Shown here piece after piece: positions 22,491 through 31,498 of a stretch of DNA of 64,000 bases (its first letter is position 1; each line of letters starts with the position of its first letter). The notes beneath the pieces were generated by a model. It was given only the letters and a program-made list of their open reading frames with translations. It was not told the DNA's origin and searched no databases. Origin of the DNA: an uncultured Rhizobium sp. (GTDB taxonomy: Bacteria; Pseudomonadota; Alphaproteobacteria; Rhizobiales; Rhizobiaceae); the NCBI GenBank assembly GCA_945952315.1, contig CAMFIE010000005.1, positions 119,396 through 183,395 of the forward strand, given 5' to 3'. Position numbers and translations under genes: made by a program.

Positions 22491-23324
22491 ATGAAGCGTC
22501 AGTCCGTTTATGCCATGCTTCTGGTCATCAGCGCCGGCTATGCCCGGCTTGCGGCAGCGACAGACCTGCCGCCGGAGGTCTATGCACCGGAAACCTCGAT
22601 CAACGGCGTCGGCAAAGGCTGGTATCTGCGCGGCGACCTCGGTTACAGCGGCTGGTCGAAACCGGGCAATCCGAATTACACCGCGATCAGCGCTGGCGGT
22701 GTCAATCTTGGGAACACCACCTTCGACAGCACGCGCTTTGATGATCATTTCACCTTCGGCGGCGGCGTCGGTTACCAGTTCACCGACATGATCCGTGCGG
22801 ATGTGACCGCCGACATGTTCAACACGGATGTGACGGGCAGTTCGAAGCTAGGTGTGAATTGTGCGGGGCAACCGGCTGGCACCACATGTGGTGTGGATCA
22901 TGCAAGCTCGCTGCGCGGTATCGAGGTTCTGGGCAACGTGTATGCCGATCTCGGCACCTATTCCGGTATCACGCCCTATCTTGGCGGCGGTCTTGGTGCG
23001 ACCCACGTCCAGTGGGATACGATGAAAAGCCAGCCCTATTGCATTGCGGGCGCGGCTGCCTGCAACGCGACTGCGTCGCCTGCTGTCAACAATAGCGGTC
23101 TGGACAACTGGCGTTTCACATATGCGATTGCGGCCGGCATGTCCTATGACATTACCAACACGATGAAGCTCGATCTCGGCTATCGCTACACCAAGGTTTC
23201 GGGCGGCGAATCGTTTACCTTCAACACCACGGAGAACGGGCAGGGCTTCAACGGGGTCAAAGGCTCCGACGACGGTTTCTCGCGCCACGAAATCCGCGCC
23301 GGTATTCGCGTCAATACCTGGTAA
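22491..23324 (+). CDS. Outer-membrane beta-barrel protein, second of tandem pair
   Basis: 277 residues. The signal peptide (MKRQSVYAMLLVISAGYARLAAA) is followed by a barrel that shares GWYLRGDLGYSGWS, HFTFGGGVGYQFTDMIRADVTADMF and LDNWRFTYAIAAGMSYDITNTMKLDLGYRY with its upstream neighbour. It ends in RHEIRAGIRVNTW with an aromatic last residue, as expected of outer-membrane barrels. A cysteine pair lies in a predicted loop (NCAGQPAGTTCG). The ATG at 22491 was chosen because it follows GGGAAGAGCG and gives a proper signal. It probably has its own AT-rich promoter. Confidence 0.86.
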   Translation: MKRQSVYAMLLVISAGYARLAAATDLPPEVYAPETSINGVGKGWYLRGDLGYSGWSKPGNPNYTAISAGGVNLGNTTFDSTRFDDHFTFGGGVGYQFTDMIRADVTADMFNTDVTGSSKLGVNCAGQPAGTTCGVDHASSLRGIEVLGNVYADLGTYSGITPYLGGGLGATHVQWDTMKSQPYCIAGAAACNATASPAVNNSGLDNWRFTYAIAAGMSYDITNTMKLDLGYRYTKVSGGESFTFNTTENGQGFNGVKGSDDGFSRHEIRAGIRVNTW

Positions 23325-23348
23325 ATCCGACAGGAATTCTCCAGTTGC

Positions 23349-23382
23349 AAAGGCCGCTGCCCGAAAGGGCGGCGGCTTTTTG
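23349..23382 (+). terminator. Rho-independent terminator
   Basis: AGGCCGCTGCCC and GGGCGGCGGCTT pair with a GAAA loop, followed by a T run, after the second outer-membrane protein gene. Confidence 0.75.
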
Positions 23383-23477
23383 CTATACGCTCGTATGGGT
23401 TCGGAGCGGCATTTCTTGCTCCTTCTGCGACTTCTGTCTTGACGAAGCGGGCCACTGTCTATATCCACAGCGGCGGG

Positions 23478-23521
23478 CAACCTCTCCCCACCGAGAGGCT
23501 AACTATCTGGAAGGATAGATC
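23478..23521 (+). ncRNA. serC leader RNA motif
   Basis: Two short hairpins lie directly in front of serC. They are CCTCTC/GAGAGG with a six-base loop at 23481-23498, and CTATC/GATAG at 23503-23518. The TGGAAG loop of the second, with the adjacent stem, is the serC ribosome binding site. This matches the conserved serC leader reported upstream of serC in alphaproteobacteria (known from comparative genomics; ligand or trigger unknown). The second hairpin would hide or present the Shine-Dalgarno sequence, so regulation of translation is likely. Confidence 0.75.
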
Positions 23522-24697
23522 ATGACGACGACCGCGCGTCCGGCTGCATTGCCGGCCAATCCCCGTTTTTCCTCTGGTCCCTGCGCTAAGCGTCCCGGCT
23601 GGGCGCCTGAAGCGCTTTCCGATGCGCCGCTTGGCCGTTCGCATCGTGCCAAGATCGGCAAGGCGAAGCTGAAGCTCGCCATCGATCTCACCCGCGAAGT
23701 TCTCGCTGTTCCCGCCGATTACCGGATCGCCATCGTTCCTGCATCGGATACAGGCGCGGTTGAAATGGCCATGTGGTCGCTGCTCGGCGCGCGCGGCGTG
23801 GATATGCTCGCCTGGGAAAGCTTCGGTTCAGGCTGGGTCTCGGATGTCACCAAGGAATTGAAGCTTGCCGATGTGCGCACCATCAAGGCGCCCTATGGCA
23901 AGCTGCCCGACCTTTCCACCGTCGATTTCGACCGTGACGTGGTCTTCACCTGGAACGGCACGACCTCGGGCGTGCGCGTGCCGAATGCGGATTTCATCCC
24001 GGCTGATCGCAAGGGTCTGACCATCTGCGATGCGACCTCTGCCGCCTTCGCGCAGGATCTGGATTTCGCCAAGCTCGATGTCGTCACCTTCTCCTGGCAG
24101 AAAGTGCTGGGCGGGGAGGGCGCGCATGGCATGCTGATCCTCAGCCCCCGCGCCGTCGAGCGGCTGGAAACCTATACGCCCGCCTGGCCGCTGCCGAAGA
24201 TTTTCCGCATGACCAAGGGCGGCAAGATCATCGAGGGCCTGTTCGAGGGCGAGACCATCAACACCCCGTCCATGCTCTGCGTCGAGGATTACATCGATGC
24301 GCTTCAATGGGCGAAGGCGCTCGGCGGCCGAGATGCGCTGCTTGCCAAGGCGGATGCCAATGCAAAGGTGATCCACGATTTCGTTGCGGCGAATGCCTGG
24401 ATCGCCAATCTGGCCGAGGTGGAGAACACCCGTTCCAATACCTCCGTCTGCCTGAAGATCGTCGATCCCGAGGTGCTGGCACTCGATGCCGATGCGCAGG
24501 CCGCCTTTGCCAAGGCGATTGCCTCCACGCTCGAGAAGGAAGGCGTGGCCTTCGATATCGGGGCCTATCGCGATGCGCCTGCCGGTCTTCGCATCTGGAC
24601 GGGCGCAACCGTCGAGAAGGCGGATCTTGAGGCGCTGATGCCTTGGCTTTCCTATGCATTCGAACTCGGCAAGGCTGGTCTGAAAAAGGCTGCCTGA
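23522..24697 (+). CDS. serC: Phosphoserine aminotransferase
   Basis: 391 residues, a PLP-dependent class-V aminotransferase. It makes phosphoserine from 3-phosphohydroxypyruvate in serine biosynthesis and can serve the pyridoxine pathway. It has the alphaproteobacterial N terminus [17 protein letters not shown], substrate loop [15 protein letters not shown], the aspartate in [15 protein letters not shown] and the PLP lysine in [15 protein letters not shown]. serA, which makes its substrate, follows after 74 bases, so the two form an operon. A structured leader precedes it. Confidence 0.96.
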   Translation: MTTTARPAALPANPRFSSGPCAKRPGWAPEALSDAPLGRSHRAKIGKAKLKLAIDLTREVLAVPADYRIAIVPASDTGAVEMAMWSLLGARGVDMLAWESFGSGWVSDVTKELKLADVRTIKAPYGKLPDLSTVDFDRDVVFTWNGTTSGVRVPNADFIPADRKGLTICDATSAAFAQDLDFAKLDVVTFSWQKVLGGEGAHGMLILSPRAVERLETYTPAWPLPKIFRMTKGGKIIEGLFEGETINTPSMLCVEDYIDALQWAKALGGRDALLAKADANAKVIHDFVAANAWIANLAEVENTRSNTSVCLKIVDPEVLALDADAQAAFAKAIASTLEKEGVAFDIGAYRDAPAGLRIWTGATVEKADLEALMPWLSYAFELGKAGLKKAA

Positions 24698-24771
24698 TCC
24701 CCGATCCTGCGGGCCGGTTGCGGCCCGCCTATCTCCGCATTTTTCCCATTTCAGACCTGAAGGAGTGCCCC

Positions 24772-26367
24772 ATGGCGCCGCGCGTACTCGTATCCGACGA
24801 ATTGTCCGAAACCGCCGTCCAGATCTTCCGTGATCGTGGCATCGACGTGGATTTCCAGCCGCAACTTGGCAAGGACAAGGAAAAGCTCGCCGAAATCATC
24901 GGCAATTATGATGGTCTGGCGATCCGTTCCGCCACCAAGGTTTCCCCGAAGCTGATCGATGCGGCGGAGCGGCTGAAGGTGGTTGGCCGCGCCGGGATCG
25001 GCGTTGACAATGTCGATATTCCGGCCGCATCCCGCCGCGGGATCATCGTGATGAACACGCCCTTCGGCAATTCCATCACCACCGCCGAGCATGCCATTGC
25101 GCTGATGTTTGCCGTTGCCCGCCAGATTCCGGCCGCCGACCAGTCGACGCAGGCGGGCAAGTGGGAGAAGTCCCGCTTCATGGGCGTGGAAATCACCGGC
25201 AAGACGCTGGGCGTGATCGGAGCCGGAAACATCGGCTCCATCGTCTGCGCCCGCGCCAATGGCCTGAAGATGAATGTGCTGGCCTATGATCCTTTCCTGT
25301 CCGAGGCGCGCGCCAAGGAAATGGGCGTGACCAAGGTGGAGCTCGACCAGCTTTTTGCGGCTGCCGATTTCATCACCCTGCATGTGCCGCTGACGGACAA
25401 GACCCGCAACATCATCGGGGCCGAGACGCTGAAGAAGCTGAAGCCCGGCGTGCGCATCATCAACTGCGCCCGTGGTGGCCTCGTGGATGAGGCCGCCCTT
25501 GCCGAAGCGATCAGGTCCGGCCATGTGGCCGGTGCCGCCTTCGACGTGTTCGAGGTGGAGCCTGCCAAGGAAAGCCCGCTGTTCGGCCTGCCTAATGTGG
25601 TCTGCACCCCGCATCTCGGCGCCTCCACCAATGAGGCACAGGAGAACGTGGCCCTGCAGGTGGCCGAGCAGATGTCCGACTATCTGCTGAAGGGCGCGGT
25701 CTCGAACGCGATCAACATGCCGTCGATCACGGCGGAGGAAGCGCCGCGGCTGAAGCCGTTCATCCGGCTTGCGGATGTGCTCGGCTCCTTCGTCGGGCAG
25801 GTGACGGACAGCGCCATCAAGGAAATCGAAATCCTCTATGATGGCTCGACCGCGCAGATGAACACCAAGGCGCTGACCAGCGCGCTGCTCGCCGGGCTGA
25901 TCCGCCCGCAGGTGGCCGATGTCAACATGGTCTCCGCGCCGATCATGATCAAGGAAAAGGGCGTGATCCTGTCGGAAGCCAAGCGCGACAAGTCCGGCGT
26001 GTTCGATGGCTATATCAAGCTGACGGTGACCACCGACAACCAGACGCGCTCGATCGCCGGCACGGTGTTTTCCGACGGCAAGCCGCGCTTCATCCAGATC
26101 AAGGGCATCAATCTCGATGCGGATGTGGGCCAGCACATGCTCTACATCACCAATACCGACGTGCCCGGTCTCGTCGGTTTCATCGGCACGACAGTCGGCA
26201 ATGCGGGCGTCAACATCGCCAACTTCCAGCTCGGCCGTTCCATCCAGGGCGGTGATGCCATCGCGCTTCTTTATGTCGACGGAGAGATTTCCGAAGACCT
26301 GATCAAGGCCCTCGAAGCGCATCCGCAGATCCGCCAGGTCAAGCCGCTGGCATTCAATGTGGAGTGA
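24772..26367 (+). CDS. serA: D-3-phosphoglycerate dehydrogenase
   Basis: 531 residues, the long SerA type. The catalytic and NAD domains (about 1-315) carry VGRAGIGVDNVDI, the dinucleotide motif GAGNIGSIV, NCARGGLVDEAAL and the catalytic histidine in TPHLGAST. An intervening ASB-type domain (about 320-450) and a C-terminal ACT domain (from about 458, MLYITNTDVPGLVGFIGTTVG) follow. The ACT domain is the usual site of serine feedback control. It oxidises 3-phosphoglycerate, the first step of serine synthesis. The ATG at 24772 follows a clear AAGGAG. Confidence 0.97.
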   Translation: MAPRVLVSDELSETAVQIFRDRGIDVDFQPQLGKDKEKLAEIIGNYDGLAIRSATKVSPKLIDAAERLKVVGRAGIGVDNVDIPAASRRGIIVMNTPFGNSITTAEHAIALMFAVARQIPAADQSTQAGKWEKSRFMGVEITGKTLGVIGAGNIGSIVCARANGLKMNVLAYDPFLSEARAKEMGVTKVELDQLFAAADFITLHVPLTDKTRNIIGAETLKKLKPGVRIINCARGGLVDEAALAEAIRSGHVAGAAFDVFEVEPAKESPLFGLPNVVCTPHLGASTNEAQENVALQVAEQMSDYLLKGAVSNAINMPSITAEEAPRLKPFIRLADVLGSFVGQVTDSAIKEIEILYDGSTAQMNTKALTSALLAGLIRPQVADVNMVSAPIMIKEKGVILSEAKRDKSGVFDGYIKLTVTTDNQTRSIAGTVFSDGKPRFIQIKGINLDADVGQHMLYITNTDVPGLVGFIGTTVGNAGVNIANFQLGRSIQGGDAIALLYVDGEISEDLIKALEAHPQIRQVKPLAFNVE

Positions 26368-26393
26368 GTGAGTAGAGGGAGTGCGGGTGATTT

Positions 26394-26515
26394 GCCCCTC
26401 ATCCCCCTGCCGGGACCTTCTCCCCGTCAAGACAGGGAGAAGGGGGCAAGACGTTGGCCAACCGGTTCCTTCTCCCCGCTTGCGGGGAGAAGGTGGCGGC
26501 AGCCGGATGAGGGGC
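26394..26515. repeat. Palindromic G/C-rich intergenic repeat
   Basis: The ends GCCCCTCATCCCCCTGCCGG and CAGCCGGATGAGGGGC are inverted relative to each other. Inside are two further inverted units, CCTTCTCCCC...GGGAGAAGG and CTTCTCCCCGCTTGCGGGGAGAAG. The block can fold into a branched hairpin. Related sequences are a common intergenic element of Rhizobiales. No gene lies here. Confidence 0.75.
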
Positions 26516-26556
26516 ACATGCGGCACATGCGGCGCTTCGCACGTCAACCATTCGTA

Positions 26557-26820
26557 ACCCCCACCCCTAACCCCTCCCCACAAGGGGGAGGGGAATTCGC
26601 TGGGTGTATGCCGAACCATTAAAACGCATTCCGTCATCCTCGGGCTTGTCCCGAGGATCTGCTGTCGCATCAACGGTCTCTACCGTCACCTGTGCCGCTT
26701 ATGTTGGCAGATCCTCGGGACAAGCCCGAGGATGACGACGGAGATGTTTTGATATCACCTCCGGGAAGCGGCACCCTCGACCTTATCCCTCCCCCTTATG
26801 GGGAGGGTTGGGGTGGGGGG
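26557..26820. repeat. Nested mosaic intergenic repeat, copy 2
   Basis: Same R1-R2-core-R2'-R1' order as at 2815-3092. R1 is at about 26557-26598, R2 at about 26631-26662, R2' at about 26706-26738 and the inverted R1' at about 26786-26820. The outer and inner units are nearly identical to copy 1, while the core of about 40 bases between R2 and R2' is unrelated. Together with the repeat at 26394-26515 it fills the 600-base gap between serA and mnmA. Confidence 0.8.
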
Positions 26821-26968
26821 TCGCAACAACCACATCGCACTCATCCATCCGCACCTTGAACCTGCCGCAAATCCCGATTATATCCGCAAAAACCCGGAAA
26901 ACCGGGCAAGAAGAAGGGCCGCCGGGGCCTTTAACCCCGGGCGGATCAGCGGAAAGTGTGCCCTTGCA

Positions 26969-28165
26969 ATGAACAGTCTGGATTTCGACAAGAAGCCGGA
27001 AGAGACCCGCGTGGTCGTCGCCATGTCCGGCGGCGTGGATTCCTCCGTGGTGGCCGGTCTATTGAAGCGCGAGGGCTATGATGTCCTCGGCATTACCCTG
27101 CAGCTCTATGATCACGGCGCGGCGGTGCATCGGCCCGGTTCCTGCTGCGCGGGGCAGGATATCGATGACGCGCGCCGGGTGTGCGAGACACTCGGCATTC
27201 CCCATTATGTGCTGAACTACGAGCAGCGGTTCCGCGAGACGGTGATCAATCCCTTCGCGGAAAGCTATGTGGCAGGCGAAACGCCGATCCCCTGCGTTGC
27301 CTGCAACCAGACCGTCAAATTCGCCGATCTTCTGGCAACGGCGAAGGATCTGGGCGCCGATGCGCTGGCAACCGGGCATTACATTGCCTCGAAGCCGAAC
27401 CCGCAGCCCGGTCATCCGAACCGGCGCGCGCTTTTCCGCCCGGTCGACAGCGACCGGGACCAGAGCTACTTCCTGTTCGCGACCACGCAGGAGCAGATCG
27501 ATTATCTGCGCTTTCCGCTCGGTGCCTATTCCAAGGCAGAGACCCGCAGGATGGCGGAAGAAATGGGGCTGGTCGTCGCGGCAAAGCCGGACAGCCAGGA
27601 CATCTGCTTCGTGCCGCAGGGCAAGTATACCGACATCATCAACAAGCTGAAGCCGGATGCGGCCCTTTCCGGCGAGATCGTGCATCTCGATGGCCGCGTG
27701 CTTGGCCGTCATGACGGCATTCTCAACTACACGATCGGCCAGCGGCGCGGCATCGGGGTTGCAACCGGCGAGCCGCTTTATGTGGTCTATCTCGATGCCC
27801 GCGGTCGGCGGGTGATCGTCGGCCCGCGCGAGGCGCTGGAAACCCACCGCGTCTATCTGCGCGATGTGAACTGGCTGGGCGATGGCGATGTGGAAACGGT
27901 GGCGGATGCGGGCTTTCACTGCTTCGCCAAGGTGCGCTCCACCCGTCCGCCAAAGCCGGCGCTGCTGAAGCGCGACGAAGCCGGTCTCTACGTGGAACTG
28001 GCGGAAGGCGAGGCAGGGATCGCGCCCGGTCAGGCCTGCGCGCTGTTTTCCGGCGAAGGCGCCTATGCCCGCGTGTGGGGCGGCGGCTTCATTGCCCGCT
28101 CCGAGCGCTCGAAGGAGGCGGAAGCGGCCCTTTCCACCCTGCTTTCCCGCCCCGCTGCCGCCTGA
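26969..28165 (+). CDS. mnmA: tRNA 2-thiouridylase MnmA
   Basis: 398 residues. MnmA inserts sulfur at position 2 of U34 in tRNA-Lys, tRNA-Glu and tRNA-Gln. It shows the PP-loop [15 protein letters not shown] near the N terminus, the catalytic cysteine in [12 protein letters not shown] (about residue 109), GHYIASKP, the second redox cysteine in [13 protein letters not shown], and the C-terminal beta domain. The ATG at 26969 was chosen over an upstream in-frame extension that runs into the intergenic repeat. Confidence 0.94.
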   Translation: MNSLDFDKKPEETRVVVAMSGGVDSSVVAGLLKREGYDVLGITLQLYDHGAAVHRPGSCCAGQDIDDARRVCETLGIPHYVLNYEQRFRETVINPFAESYVAGETPIPCVACNQTVKFADLLATAKDLGADALATGHYIASKPNPQPGHPNRRALFRPVDSDRDQSYFLFATTQEQIDYLRFPLGAYSKAETRRMAEEMGLVVAAKPDSQDICFVPQGKYTDIINKLKPDAALSGEIVHLDGRVLGRHDGILNYTIGQRRGIGVATGEPLYVVYLDARGRRVIVGPREALETHRVYLRDVNWLGDGDVETVADAGFHCFAKVRSTRPPKPALLKRDEAGLYVELAEGEAGIAPGQACALFSGEGAYARVWGGGFIARSERSKEAEAALSTLLSRPAAA

Positions 28166-28333
28166 AGGCGGCCGGGCATGGAAGGGGAGGGGCACGCTTG
28201 TCCTCCTGCCAAAAACTGTCGTTCTTTCGTTTCGAGGTGCTTGACACTCAGGACCGGCTCTTCTATCAAGCCGCCATCGACGCGGTTCGGCCGGGTTTTG
28301 TTCAACGAAACCAACAAAGGCAAGAACGGCTGT

Positions 28334-28410
28334 GGCGGGGTAGCTCAGGTGGTTAGAGCAGCGGAATCATAATCCGCGTGTCGGGGGTTCGAGTCCCTCT
28401 CCCGCTACCA
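28334..28410 (+). tRNA. tRNA-Met (CAT)
   Basis: 77 bases with a complete cloverleaf. The acceptor stem is GGCGGGG with TCCCGCT plus discriminator A and an encoded CCA. The D-arm starts GCTC, the anticodon stem GCGGA/TCCGC encloses the loop ATCATAA (anticodon CAT), and the T-loop is TTCGAGT. The sequence looks like rhizobial elongator tRNA-Met. A TilS-modified tRNA-Ile(CAU) has the same anticodon but usually a different acceptor stem, so Met is preferred. Confidence 0.9.
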
Positions 28411-28869
28411 CTTCTCTCAGAAATTTGATGATCAAGAGCCGTTTGCTTTCGGCTTCGCTCCGTTTTGCGGTACTCCGGACTCTGCGCAAACGGAAAAAGA
28501 GGATCCCGGTCTGAAGCAGACGCGGAATCCCCCAGTCACTAGTCAAGCCCTTCCAGTGTGAGCGTTGCGTTCCGGGGAGTCAAATACTCCGTGTTGTCAT
28601 GTTGAATCCAAGGTAAACACTCGAATTAACCTTAATTGCTATGATTAAAAAATTTTATCTATTAAGAGACTTTTCTTCATAAGTAATGGTCCTTGCGTTT
28701 TACTTGGAAAATTAACAATTGCGTAAAATGTGCTGTACAATTGTTATGACACATAGCGCCGTCCCGGAAACATGAAACGGGAAACATGACGTGGGCGTCT
28801 ATCACCGGTGAAGTTTCAAGTCCGGTATGTCCCTCCTCAAGTTCTGCGTAAAAATAAAGGGACAATCCT
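28411..28869 (+). other. Gene-free stretch between tRNA and flagellin
   Basis: No convincing gene. A stem-loop CCGTTTTGCG/CGCAAACGG at 28460-28493, followed by AAAAAGAGG, is seen downstream of the tRNA. The part 28610-28870 is AT-rich and presumably holds the flagellin promoter and leader. AAAGGGACAATCCT before 28870 contains the ribosome binding site. Confidence 0.4.
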
Positions 28870-29832
28870 ATGTCGAGTATCATGACTAATTCTGCGGCCA
28901 TGTCCGCGCTGGCCACCCTGCGTTCCATCGACAAGAGCATGGAAAGCACCCAGAACCAGATTTCGTCCGGTTATCGGGTCGGCTCCTCCAAGGACAATGC
29001 TGCCTACTGGTCCGTTGCCACCACCATGCGGTCCGACAGCAAGGCGCTCTCCACCGTTCAGGACGCTCTTGGCCTGGCTTCCGCGAAGTCGGACACGGCT
29101 TATGCCGGTCTGAACAGCGCGATCGATATCGTCACCGAGATCAAGGCCAAGCTCGTTGCCGCCCGCGAACCGGGCGTGGACAAGGACAAGGTCAACAAGG
29201 AACTCACCGAACTCAAGAACCAGCTGAACTCGATCTCCCAGTCGGCTTCGTTCTCCGGTGAAAACTGGCTCTACAACGACTCGACGGCTGCTGCCGGCAC
29301 CAAGGAAATGGTGGGTTCGTTCACCCGCACCTCCGCCGGCACCGTATCGATCCAGACCATCGACTTCGACACGTCCAAGTCGGTTCTGATCGACACCAAG
29401 AACGCCAACAAGGGTCTTCTGACCGTCGGCGTTCAGGTGACCCAGCCGAGCGGCACGACCACCTCGACGGCCACCTACTTCCTCTACAACGCATCGTCCT
29501 CGACGGCTGCGACCGGTTCGGAAGTGAAGATTTCCTCCACCACCACCGATGACAACCTTGAAGGCATGATCATGGCGGTGGACTCCACCCTCAAGACCAT
29601 GACCGATACGGCGGCCACGCTCGGTGCGGTGAACAAGCGCATCGAAACCCAGAGCGCCTTCGTGAAGTCGCTGAGCGACGTGATCGATCAGGGTGTTGGC
29701 CGTCTGGTGGATGCCGACATGAATGAAGCCTCGACCCGGCTGAAGGCGCTGCAGACGCAGCAGCAGCTGGGCATCCAGGCGCTGTCGATTGCCAACAGCA
29801 ACTCGCAGAACATCCTGTCGCTGTTCCGCTGA
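28870..29832 (+). CDS. Flagellin, rhizobial type
   Basis: 320 residues. It is a classic rhizobial flagellin: N-terminal MSSIMTNSAAMSALATLRSIDKSM, ISSGYRVGSSKDNAAYWSVATTMR, then helices of D1. A variable Thr/Ser-rich central region (about 140-220) follows, and the C-terminal region has QGVGRLVDADMNEASTRLKALQTQQQLGIQALSIANSNSQNILSLFR, ending in FR as in most flagellins. It is located behind a tRNA gene, away from any other flagellar gene in the window. It differs strongly from the flagellin at 425-1396 in the centre and at the C terminus. A terminator follows. Confidence 0.93.
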   Translation: MSSIMTNSAAMSALATLRSIDKSMESTQNQISSGYRVGSSKDNAAYWSVATTMRSDSKALSTVQDALGLASAKSDTAYAGLNSAIDIVTEIKAKLVAAREPGVDKDKVNKELTELKNQLNSISQSASFSGENWLYNDSTAAAGTKEMVGSFTRTSAGTVSIQTIDFDTSKSVLIDTKNANKGLLTVGVQVTQPSGTTTSTATYFLYNASSSTAATGSEVKISSTTTDDNLEGMIMAVDSTLKTMTDTAATLGAVNKRIETQSAFVKSLSDVIDQGVGRLVDADMNEASTRLKALQTQQQLGIQALSIANSNSQNILSLFR

Positions 29833-29860
29833 TCACTCAAGCGCCGACAGGAAAAGACAA

Positions 29861-29886
29861 GGCCGCGTCCGAAAGGGCGCGGCTTT
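29861..29886 (+). terminator. Rho-independent terminator after flagellin
   Basis: GGCCGCGTCC and GGGCGCGGC pair around a GAAA loop and are followed by TTTT. Confidence 0.8.
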
Positions 29887-30187
29887 TCTGTTTTGCCGAC
29901 CGGTCGATCAACCATGCCGCATGGTTAATCTGCCCGCCCTTTGAATGATCGGAATAGCGGCCTTCAACCGGACAATCCGGCCCGGTTCGCCGCTGAAAAA
30001 TGCCCTGTTTCCATTTTCGCGCCGGGATAGGGTCCGGTGTTTAGACTTTGCTTACCATATTTGTTCATGCTTGGTCTGTCCGGCCTCGTCGCGGCAGTGT
30101 GATCTGCGCAAGCCCGGACAGTGTAGCGACCGATGGGCAGTGCGTTGCGGCCCCGGTCAGGTAACGAGTATTCGGGTATTTGTAGTC
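29887..30187 (+). other. Gene-free stretch before the L,D-transpeptidase-like gene
   Basis: No convincing gene; an in-frame extension of the following gene reaches back to 29945 but has no signal or family similarity. A promoter-like AT-richer patch is at about 30040-30070 (TTTAGACTTTGCTTACCATATTTG). Confidence 0.35.
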
Positions 30188-31360
30188 ATGGCGTCCGTAA
30201 ACAAGTCTGCGCGTTCCGCGGCGAAAACCAGCCGTGGCTTTTCCCTCAAGACAGCGCTTGGCGCCCTATTGTCCGTAAGCCTTGTGGCTGGCAGTGCCTG
30301 GGGACTGGCGGTTACGCTCGGTGCCATGCACGAGGCGGCACACACCCTTTCCGATGGACGCAGTTCGTTTGATCTGGCGCTCTCCGCAGGCCCACGATTT
30401 GATCCGAAGCCCATTGCCGTCAAATCATCCCGCTTCCGCAAGGTGCCGGAAAGCGATATCCGTGGCTATCAGCTGTCCGCCGAGGCAGTGCTTTCTGCTC
30501 ACCGGAAAAGCCTGGCGGCCGAACTGGCCCTTGCTGACAAGCGCGAGAAGGCAGACCGTGTACCGGTTCTTGCCCCCGCCATGGAGGCGAAAACGGCAGC
30601 CGCGCCTTTGCCCTCCCTTACCGGCAAACCGGCGGTGGTTGCGGCGCTTGTGGAAGATGTGCCGCTCGAAGAGGCGACCCAGCCTTTCGATCTGGTGCTT
30701 GCCAAGGGCGAGGGGGAAGACGAAGAGGATCTGGCCCTTCCAACCGACGTGCCCTTGCCTGAGGCGCGCCCGCAACTGGAAGCCACGCTTCCGGCCGGGA
30801 AGCCTGCCGAAACGAAACCCGCATCTGCAAAAAGCGCCGCACCCAAGGCGGAACTTGTTTACGCCAAGCCCGGGCGCACGCTGTTTGGCGATCTCTTCGG
30901 CAGCAAGTCGAGCTCTACGGGTTGGCCGGGCAGCAACACGAAAGTGGCGATCTACGACGTTTCCAACGCAACGGTCTATCTGCCGAATGGCACGAAGCTG
31001 CGCGCCCATTCCGGCATTGGCCATATGCGCGACAATCCGCGCTACGAGAATGTGAAGATGACCGGCCCGACACCGGCGGGCATCTATCGTCTGTCCATGC
31101 GCGAAAAGCGGTTCTATGGCGTCGAGGCAATCCGTCTGACCTCGATCGATGGCCGGGATCCGAAAAATCGTACGGGCCTGCTCACCCATACCAACCTTCT
31201 GCGCGGCCAGACCGGCTCGCATGGCTGCGTCGCCTTCCAGAATTACGAGCCCTTCCTCAAGGCCTTCAAGCGCGGTGAAATCAACATGATGGTGGTGGTG
31301 CCGGAGCTTCCGTCGTCGCGCACCCAGCTCGCCGCGCTTTATCGCAAGGCTGGCGCCTGA
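30188..31360 (+). CDS. L,D-transpeptidase-like DUF2778 protein
   Basis: 390 residues. A basic N terminus and one transmembrane helix (about 22-42) act as an anchor or uncleaved signal. A Pro/Glu/Ala-rich linker (about 60-250) precedes a C-terminal domain (about 255-390). That domain contains VAIYDVSNATVYLPNG, GPTPAGIYRLSMRE and the active-site signature LTHTNLLRGQTGSHGCVAFQNYEPFLKAF, with H and C in the SHGCV motif. Related DUF2778 domains act on peptidoglycan peptides, either as L,D-transpeptidase or L,D-carboxypeptidase. The product probably works in the periplasm on the cell wall. The ATG at 30188 was chosen because it starts shortly before the membrane helix. Confidence 0.78.
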   Translation: MASVNKSARSAAKTSRGFSLKTALGALLSVSLVAGSAWGLAVTLGAMHEAAHTLSDGRSSFDLALSAGPRFDPKPIAVKSSRFRKVPESDIRGYQLSAEAVLSAHRKSLAAELALADKREKADRVPVLAPAMEAKTAAAPLPSLTGKPAVVAALVEDVPLEEATQPFDLVLAKGEGEDEEDLALPTDVPLPEARPQLEATLPAGKPAETKPASAKSAAPKAELVYAKPGRTLFGDLFGSKSSSTGWPGSNTKVAIYDVSNATVYLPNGTKLRAHSGIGHMRDNPRYENVKMTGPTPAGIYRLSMREKRFYGVEAIRLTSIDGRDPKNRTGLLTHTNLLRGQTGSHGCVAFQNYEPFLKAFKRGEINMMVVVPELPSSRTQLAALYRKAGA

Positions 31361-31498
31361 ACCTTTCGGCAACGGTCTTGACAAGGGGGCGGGGCCTTCG
31401 GGCAGACTGCGCGCGGTCTCGAAGTGGCGGCTGAGCGGTGAATGCGGTTTCATGGCGTTGCGGGAAGACCTCCCGTTTGCCGAAAGGACCGCCTCACC

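Noticed and set aside
24751..26673. 640-codon open frame opposite serA
   Set aside because: Antisense of serA with His/Arg/Asp-rich composition; no ribosome site and it runs into intergenic repeats.
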